Shown here piece by piece: positions 44,590 through 47,955 of a DNA stretch of 47,955 nucleotides (the first letter of the stretch is position 1; the number at the start of each line of letters is the position of its first letter). The notes beneath the pieces were generated by a model that saw nothing but the letters and a program-made list of their open reading frames with translations, was not told where the DNA came from and ran no database searches. The stretch is taken from positions 1 to 47,955 of the forward strand of contig NZ_MKJU01000029.1 in NCBI RefSeq assembly GCF_001854605.1, written 5' to 3'. This stretch comes from Pseudoalteromonas amylolytica. Its GTDB lineage: Bacteria; Pseudomonadota; Gammaproteobacteria; Enterobacterales; Alteromonadaceae. Made by a program: the position numbers and the translations under genes.

Positions 44590-44730
44590 ATGAACGTATT
44601 CTTCAGAGATTTTTTTAGTGACCCAGTACTATTTCTCTCTTTTGGGATCTTAGGCACAGTGATTGGGCTATGTGTCTTCTACGTTTATTACTTTGTTAAA
44701 AAAGTACAAGAGGCTGAAATACCTCATTAG
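44590..44730 (+). CDS. DUF3149 micro-membrane protein
   Basis: 46 aa, starting MNVFFRDFFSDPVLFLSFG, a family hallmark, with a single membrane helix (about 12-35, ending FYVYYFVKK). AGGAGG lies 8 bases before the ATG. Function unknown. It lies between the yheS and yheT genes behind two FNR-like boxes, which suggests a role in low-oxygen respiration, for example oxidase assembly (inference). Confidence 0.88.
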   Translation: MNVFFRDFFSDPVLFLSFGILGTVIGLCVFYVYYFVKKVQEAEIPH

Positions 44731-44812
44731 TAGGGAAGTCATTCTCAAGCTGTGAGTAGATACAGCAGAACTATAAGTTCCCCCAGCAGTAAACAAATTA
44801 AGCACGACGCAC

Positions 44813-44855
44813 AAAGCACCTTACTAACCTAGTTAGTCGGGTGCTTTTTATTTTG
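44813..44855 (+). terminator. Terminator after the DUF3149 gene
   Basis: AAAGCACC pairs with GGTGCTTT, with an inner ACTAAC/GTTAGT stem, followed by TTTTATTTT. It ends the micro-protein transcript before yheT. Confidence 0.85.
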
Positions 44856-44950
44856 TATGGCTTAGCTCAATGCAGCCCCATATCGCCTGTACCTGTTATC
44901 CTAAGCAGAGGTTTGCTAAACTTCACTTCCCTTTGATTGTAAGACGCTTT

Positions 44951-45931
44951 ATGGACTATTCATTCAACAGCGCATGGTGGATGCGCAATCGACACGCGCA
45001 AACAATTCTGCCGCGCTTTTTTCGCCCGTTGCAAAAAGTACCGGTACAGTTTGAAGAGCTAACTACCCCTGATGGTGACTTTTTAGAGCTCGCATGGGCA
45101 CAGAAAAAACGTCCAGATGCGCCGCTGGCCATTATTTTACATGGTCTAGAGGGCAACATTAACAGCTTTTACGCCAAAGGTATGCTCAAGGCTTTAACAC
45201 GCAGTGGCTTTGATGCCGTACTAATGCACTTTCGCAATTGTTCTCGCGCAGCCAATAAATTACCCAGAGCCTATCACAGTGGTGAAACATCAGATCTTGG
45301 ATTTCTTATCCACACCTTAAAACAGCGCTTTGTTGACAGACCGCTATACGCGGTTGGCTTTTCTTTAGGTGGAAATGTTCTGGCTAAGTATTTGGGCGAG
45401 CAGCGTCAGCATAGTGGCTTGCAAGGTGCCGCAGTAATTTCCGCGCCACATCATCTATCTTCCTCATGTCAGGTGATCAGAAAAAGTTGCTATGGGCTAT
45501 ATCAAAAATACCTGCTCGATAGAATGAAACGTTCATTCTCACGCAAACTAGATACCATTGCGGATGTACTCGCCGTCAATGAACAGCAATTGCACGCTAT
45601 CAATGACCTGTGGCAATTTGATAATTTAATCACCGCACCGCTGCATGGTTTTGACGGCGCGGAAGATTACTACACACAAGCTAGCGCACAGAACTACCTG
45701 AAGCATATCGTGACACCCACGCTGTTGATCCACGCACAAGATGACCCAATGCTATCATCACAGACTGTACCACAATCCGAGCAAGTCAGTGATAGTGTGA
45801 CTTTAGCAGTGTCTCGCAAGGGCGGCCACGTTGGTTTTATCTCGGGTAACAACCCTTTCAAACCTGAGTTTTGGCTGGAAAAAGCCGTTCCCCATTACTT
45901 CAATTCATTGTCAGCAAAGAGCCATGTATGA
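44951..45931 (+). CDS. yheT: YheT family alpha/beta hydrolase
   Basis: 326 aa from ATG at 44951 ([18 protein letters not shown]); the frame is open to 44870 but the family starts here. Nucleophile elbow [14 protein letters not shown] (Ser about residue 143), oxyanion block [15 protein letters not shown], catalytic Asp in IHAQDDPML and His in KGGHVGFI. Probably a carboxylesterase. Its stop overlaps yheU by 4 bp, as in E. coli yheT-yheU. Confidence 0.95.
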   Translation: MDYSFNSAWWMRNRHAQTILPRFFRPLQKVPVQFEELTTPDGDFLELAWAQKKRPDAPLAIILHGLEGNINSFYAKGMLKALTRSGFDAVLMHFRNCSRAANKLPRAYHSGETSDLGFLIHTLKQRFVDRPLYAVGFSLGGNVLAKYLGEQRQHSGLQGAAVISAPHHLSSSCQVIRKSCYGLYQKYLLDRMKRSFSRKLDTIADVLAVNEQQLHAINDLWQFDNLITAPLHGFDGAEDYYTQASAQNYLKHIVTPTLLIHAQDDPMLSSQTVPQSEQVSDSVTLAVSRKGGHVGFISGNNPFKPEFWLEKAVPHYFNSLSAKSHV

Positions 45932-46176
45932 TCATTCCTTATCAACAACTTGATACAACCACACTTAATAACCTGATTGAGCACTATGTGCTGCGCGAAG
46001 GCACCGACTATGGTGAACAGGAATTTTCAACAGAAGCAAAAGTAGAACATGTTAAAGCGCAATTGAAATCTGGTGAAGCCTTGATCGTGTATTCGGAGTT
46101 ACATGAGTCTGTCAATATTGTCTCAAAGGCGCAATTTCAGGCGATGCAAGACGAAGATTACTCTGAATATCAGTAA
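45928..46176 (+). CDS. yheU: YheU family protein
   Basis: 82 aa from ATG at 45928 ([29 protein letters not shown]), the start found in the family; open frame upstream overlaps yheT. Helical, acidic. Conserved [10 protein letters not shown] and SELHESVNI. Function unknown; coupled to yheT. Confidence 0.95.
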   Translation: MIIPYQQLDTTTLNNLIEHYVLREGTDYGEQEFSTEAKVEHVKAQLKSGEALIVYSELHESVNIVSKAQFQAMQDEDYSEYQ

Positions 46177-46252
46177 CTGGTCGCAGAGCGTTTAGCCTGC
46201 TGGCAATTTCAGTTATAGTCTAGGTAAATCCAGAATAACTTAAGGCAGGCTC

Positions 46253-47410
46253 ATGACATTACGTTTTACTCTTTGCGCTCTTGCTTTGTCGGCTTTGTCG
46301 GCTTTGACCGCACAAGCGCAAGATTATCAAGCATCAGAACGCGCACATAGGATAGCGCAAAAAAGCATCCTAATTGATACCCACATTGACGTACCTTATC
46401 GACTAGAAGACAAGTGGGATGATGTGAGTAAGGCTACCGAAGGTGGTGACTTCGATTATCCAAGAGCCGTTAAAGGTGGCTTGAACGCACCTTTTATGTC
46501 TATTTACATCCCTGCTCACCTTGAGTTTGAAGGCCAAGGTAAAAGCTACCAACTGGCTAACCAGCTTATTGATGGAATGGAAGCCCTTGCATTTAGAGCA
46601 CCAGACAAGTTCGCCGTCGCTTACTCCAGTAAAGACATTTTTACCCACTTCAAGCAAGGCAAAATGTCCATTGCGATGGGTATGGAAAATGGCTCTCCCA
46701 TTGAAGGAGATCTCAAAAACTTAAAACACTTTTTTGATAGAGGTGTGCGTTACATTACTTTAGCCCACTCTCAAAGTAATCATATTTCTGATTCTTCATA
46801 CGATATTCGTCGCAAGTGGAAGGGGTTAAGCCCTTTTGGTAAAGAGCTGGTTGTAGAAATGAACAAAATTGGCATGTTAGTCGATGTGTCACATATTTCT
46901 GATGCTGCATTTTATCAAGTTATGGAGCTGTCTAAAGTGCCAGTCATCGCATCGCACTCATCACTGAGAAAGTACACGCCGGGCTTTGAGCGTAATATGG
47001 ACGATGACATGCTCAAAGCGCTGAAAAAGAACGGCGGTGTCATTCAGATTAACTTTGGTTCAAGCTTCGTCACCTCCAGCGCCCAAAACTGGTATAAAAA
47101 GCGTGACAATGCAGCGCAGCGAGAAGACTTCATCAAAGACAATCCATTCCCATTTGCAACTCTTGAGCAGGTCCTAGATCACATAGATCACGTGGTTAAA
47201 CTCATTGGCATTGACCATGTAGGTATTGGCTCTGACTATGATGGTGTAGGTGACTCTCTACCTGTGGGATTAAAAGACGTATCAAGCTACCCAAATCTAA
47301 TTCAAGGCTTGCTAGATAGAGGCTACAGTGAAGTAGATATTAAGAAGATCTTATCCGGCAACACATTGCGAGTTTGGAAACAAGCCGAGGAATACGCGGC
47401 GCAATTCTAG
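46253..47410 (+). CDS. Secreted membrane dipeptidase, peptidase family M19
   Basis: 385 aa with a signal peptide (MTLRFTLCALALSALSALTAQA). M19 metal ligands: IDTHIDVP (His-x-Asp), MGMENG (Glu), VDVSHIS and ASHSS (His), and GSDYDGV (Asp). Hydrolyses dipeptides (renal dipeptidase family), here in the periplasm. The signal is partly coded by a tandem 9-bp duplication (46289-46297 and 46298-46306) giving SALSAL. AGGCAGG before the ATG, terminator after the stop. Confidence 0.94.
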   Translation: MTLRFTLCALALSALSALTAQAQDYQASERAHRIAQKSILIDTHIDVPYRLEDKWDDVSKATEGGDFDYPRAVKGGLNAPFMSIYIPAHLEFEGQGKSYQLANQLIDGMEALAFRAPDKFAVAYSSKDIFTHFKQGKMSIAMGMENGSPIEGDLKNLKHFFDRGVRYITLAHSQSNHISDSSYDIRRKWKGLSPFGKELVVEMNKIGMLVDVSHISDAAFYQVMELSKVPVIASHSSLRKYTPGFERNMDDDMLKALKKNGGVIQINFGSSFVTSSAQNWYKKRDNAAQREDFIKDNPFPFATLEQVLDHIDHVVKLIGIDHVGIGSDYDGVGDSLPVGLKDVSSYPNLIQGLLDRGYSEVDIKKILSGNTLRVWKQAEEYAAQF

Positions 47411-47417
47411 TCCTACC

Positions 47418-47443
47418 AAGCAAAGCGCTGTTGCGCTTTGCTT
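47418..47443 (+). terminator. Terminator after the dipeptidase gene
   Basis: AAGCAAAGCGC-TGTT-GCGCTTTGCTT: 11-bp stem with a 4-base loop 8 bp past the stop; a weak T-run follows (CTTCTGTCC). Confidence 0.75.
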
Positions 47444-47527
47444 CTGTCCATTTATACCTCACCATCACAACAAAACCACTCCTGTCAAAACTTGCTGTTC
47501 AACCAAGAAACAATTTCCAAAGCGATA

Positions 47528-47955
47528 AAGAGTGAACCGACGACTGACTAAATACAAGAAGTGGTTGTGGGAGCTGTAACTTATGAAGAGTGAACCGACG
47601 ACTAACTAAATACAAGAAGTGGTTGCGGGAGCTGTAACTTATGAAGAGTGAACCGACGACTGACTAAATACAAGAAGTGGTTGTGGGAGCTGTAACTTAT
47701 GAAGAGTGAACCGACGACTGTCTGAATACAGGAAGTGGTTGTGGGAGCTGTAACTTATGAAGAGTGAACCGACGACTGTCTGAATACAGGAAGTGGTTGC
47801 GAGAGCTGTAACTTATGAAAAGTGAACCGACGACTGACTAAATACAAGAAGTGGTTGTGGGAGCTGTAACTTATGAAGAGTGAACCGACGACTGACTAAA
47901 CACAAGAAGTGGTTGTGGGAGCTGTAACTTATGAAGAGTGAACCGACGACTGACT
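47528..47955. repeat. 58-bp tandem repeat array, runs off the right edge
   Basis: Seven complete 58-bp units start at 47528, 47586, 47644, 47702, 47760, 47818 and 47876, and an eighth begins at 47934. Units are identical except for a few positions; units 4 and 5 share CTGTCTGAATACAGG where the others have CTGACTAAATACAAG, and a G/A or T/C difference recurs elsewhere. Each unit has a short ATG frame of eight codons (MKSEPTTD, stop) that is unlikely to be translated as a gene. There are no spacers, so it is not a CRISPR array. The array is non-coding and follows the dipeptidase terminator. Confidence 0.9.

Noticed and set aside
45871..45927. Longer start for YheU
   Set aside because: Residues upstream of MIIPYQQL overlap YheT and are not found in the family.
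46289..46306. 9-bp duplication in the dipeptidase signal peptide as a phase-variable repeat
   Set aside because: Two copies keep the frame and only lengthen the hydrophobic stretch; too few units for slippage control.
47528..47955. CRISPR array or integron attC array
   Set aside because: Units are contiguous with no variable spacers, and the attC consensus pairs (RYYYAAC/GTTRRRY) are not found in the unit.

Overview
The window is a stretch of chromosome from a moderately AT-rich marine gammaproteobacterium, most likely Pseudoalteromonas or a close relative in the Alteromonadales. This rests on E. coli-like housekeeping proteins and neighbourhoods (spc-alpha ribosomal operons, rsd beside hemE, fkpA-slyX-yheV-yheS-yheT-yheU) mixed with genes typical of marine Alteromonadales (TorF-family porin, TIGR02444 and DUF3149 proteins, many secreted proteins). 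The genus is an inference from gene content, not from an alignment.

Layout. (1) 1-390: promoters and antitermination leader of an rRNA operon transcribed leftwards; 16S should begin a few tens of bases beyond the left edge. (2) 391-1003: no intact gene; a possible outer-membrane beta-barrel relic lies at about 724-1012. (3) 1004-9526, minus strand: rplN-rplX-rplE-rpsN-rpsH-rplF-rplR-rpsE-rpmD-rplO-secY-rpmJ (spc), then rpsM-rpsK-rpsD-rpoA-rplQ (alpha), with recognisable S4 (alpha leader) and probable S8 translational operators. The S10 operon, directly upstream of rplN in E. coli, is absent; rplN has its own promoter and leader. (4) 9817-12805: a frameshifted polysaccharide deacetylase and an AsmA-family protein. 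(5) 13068-18002: an unknown 388-aa protein, a TorF-type porin, and a ycgM-purT-ydhF operon. (6) 18108-20425: an unassigned minus-strand operon of a 38-residue acidic/hydrophobic peptide, two cupin-like proteins and a lipoprotein. It has the architecture of a ribosomally made, modified peptide (RiPP) cluster and is the best candidate for something undescribed. (7) 21009-26986: an iodotyrosine-deiodinase-like flavoprotein, then an RND pump operon headed by a BigR/YgaV-like two-cysteine ArsR repressor, divergent from a DUF2892-rhodanese pair across an array of ATTAG half-sites. (8) 27061-32793: OmpA-like lipoprotein, amino-acid-type binding protein, chromate transporter, and an operon of two tandem YihG-type acyltransferases with a YbdG-type mechanosensitive channel. 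(9) 32916-37359: speA and speE flank two paralogous secreted proteins. (10) 37433-46176: hemE, an orphan terminator that may end a small RNA, rsd, a lipoprotein FKBP isomerase, a WD40-like lipoprotein, slyX, yheV, yheS, a TIGR02444 protein, a DUF3149 micro-protein behind two FNR-type boxes, yheT and yheU. (11) 46253-47955: a secreted M19 dipeptidase and a 58-bp tandem repeat array running off the right edge.

How they work together. The left third is the translation and transcription core (ribosomal proteins, SecY, RNA polymerase alpha) next to an rRNA operon. The right half carries polyamine synthesis (arginine to agmatine by SpeA, putrescine to spermidine by SpeE, no agmatine hydrolase in view), haem synthesis, stationary-phase sigma-70 control (Rsd), ribosome rescue (YheS) and envelope maintenance (AsmA, FKBP, acyltransferases, YbdG). 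The accessory interest lies in the peptide operon at 18.1-20.4 kb, the sulfur-responsive efflux locus at 21.7-27 kb, the secreted paralogue pair at 35-36.3 kb and the terminal repeat array. Functions are from sequence reading only; no database search or alignment was run.
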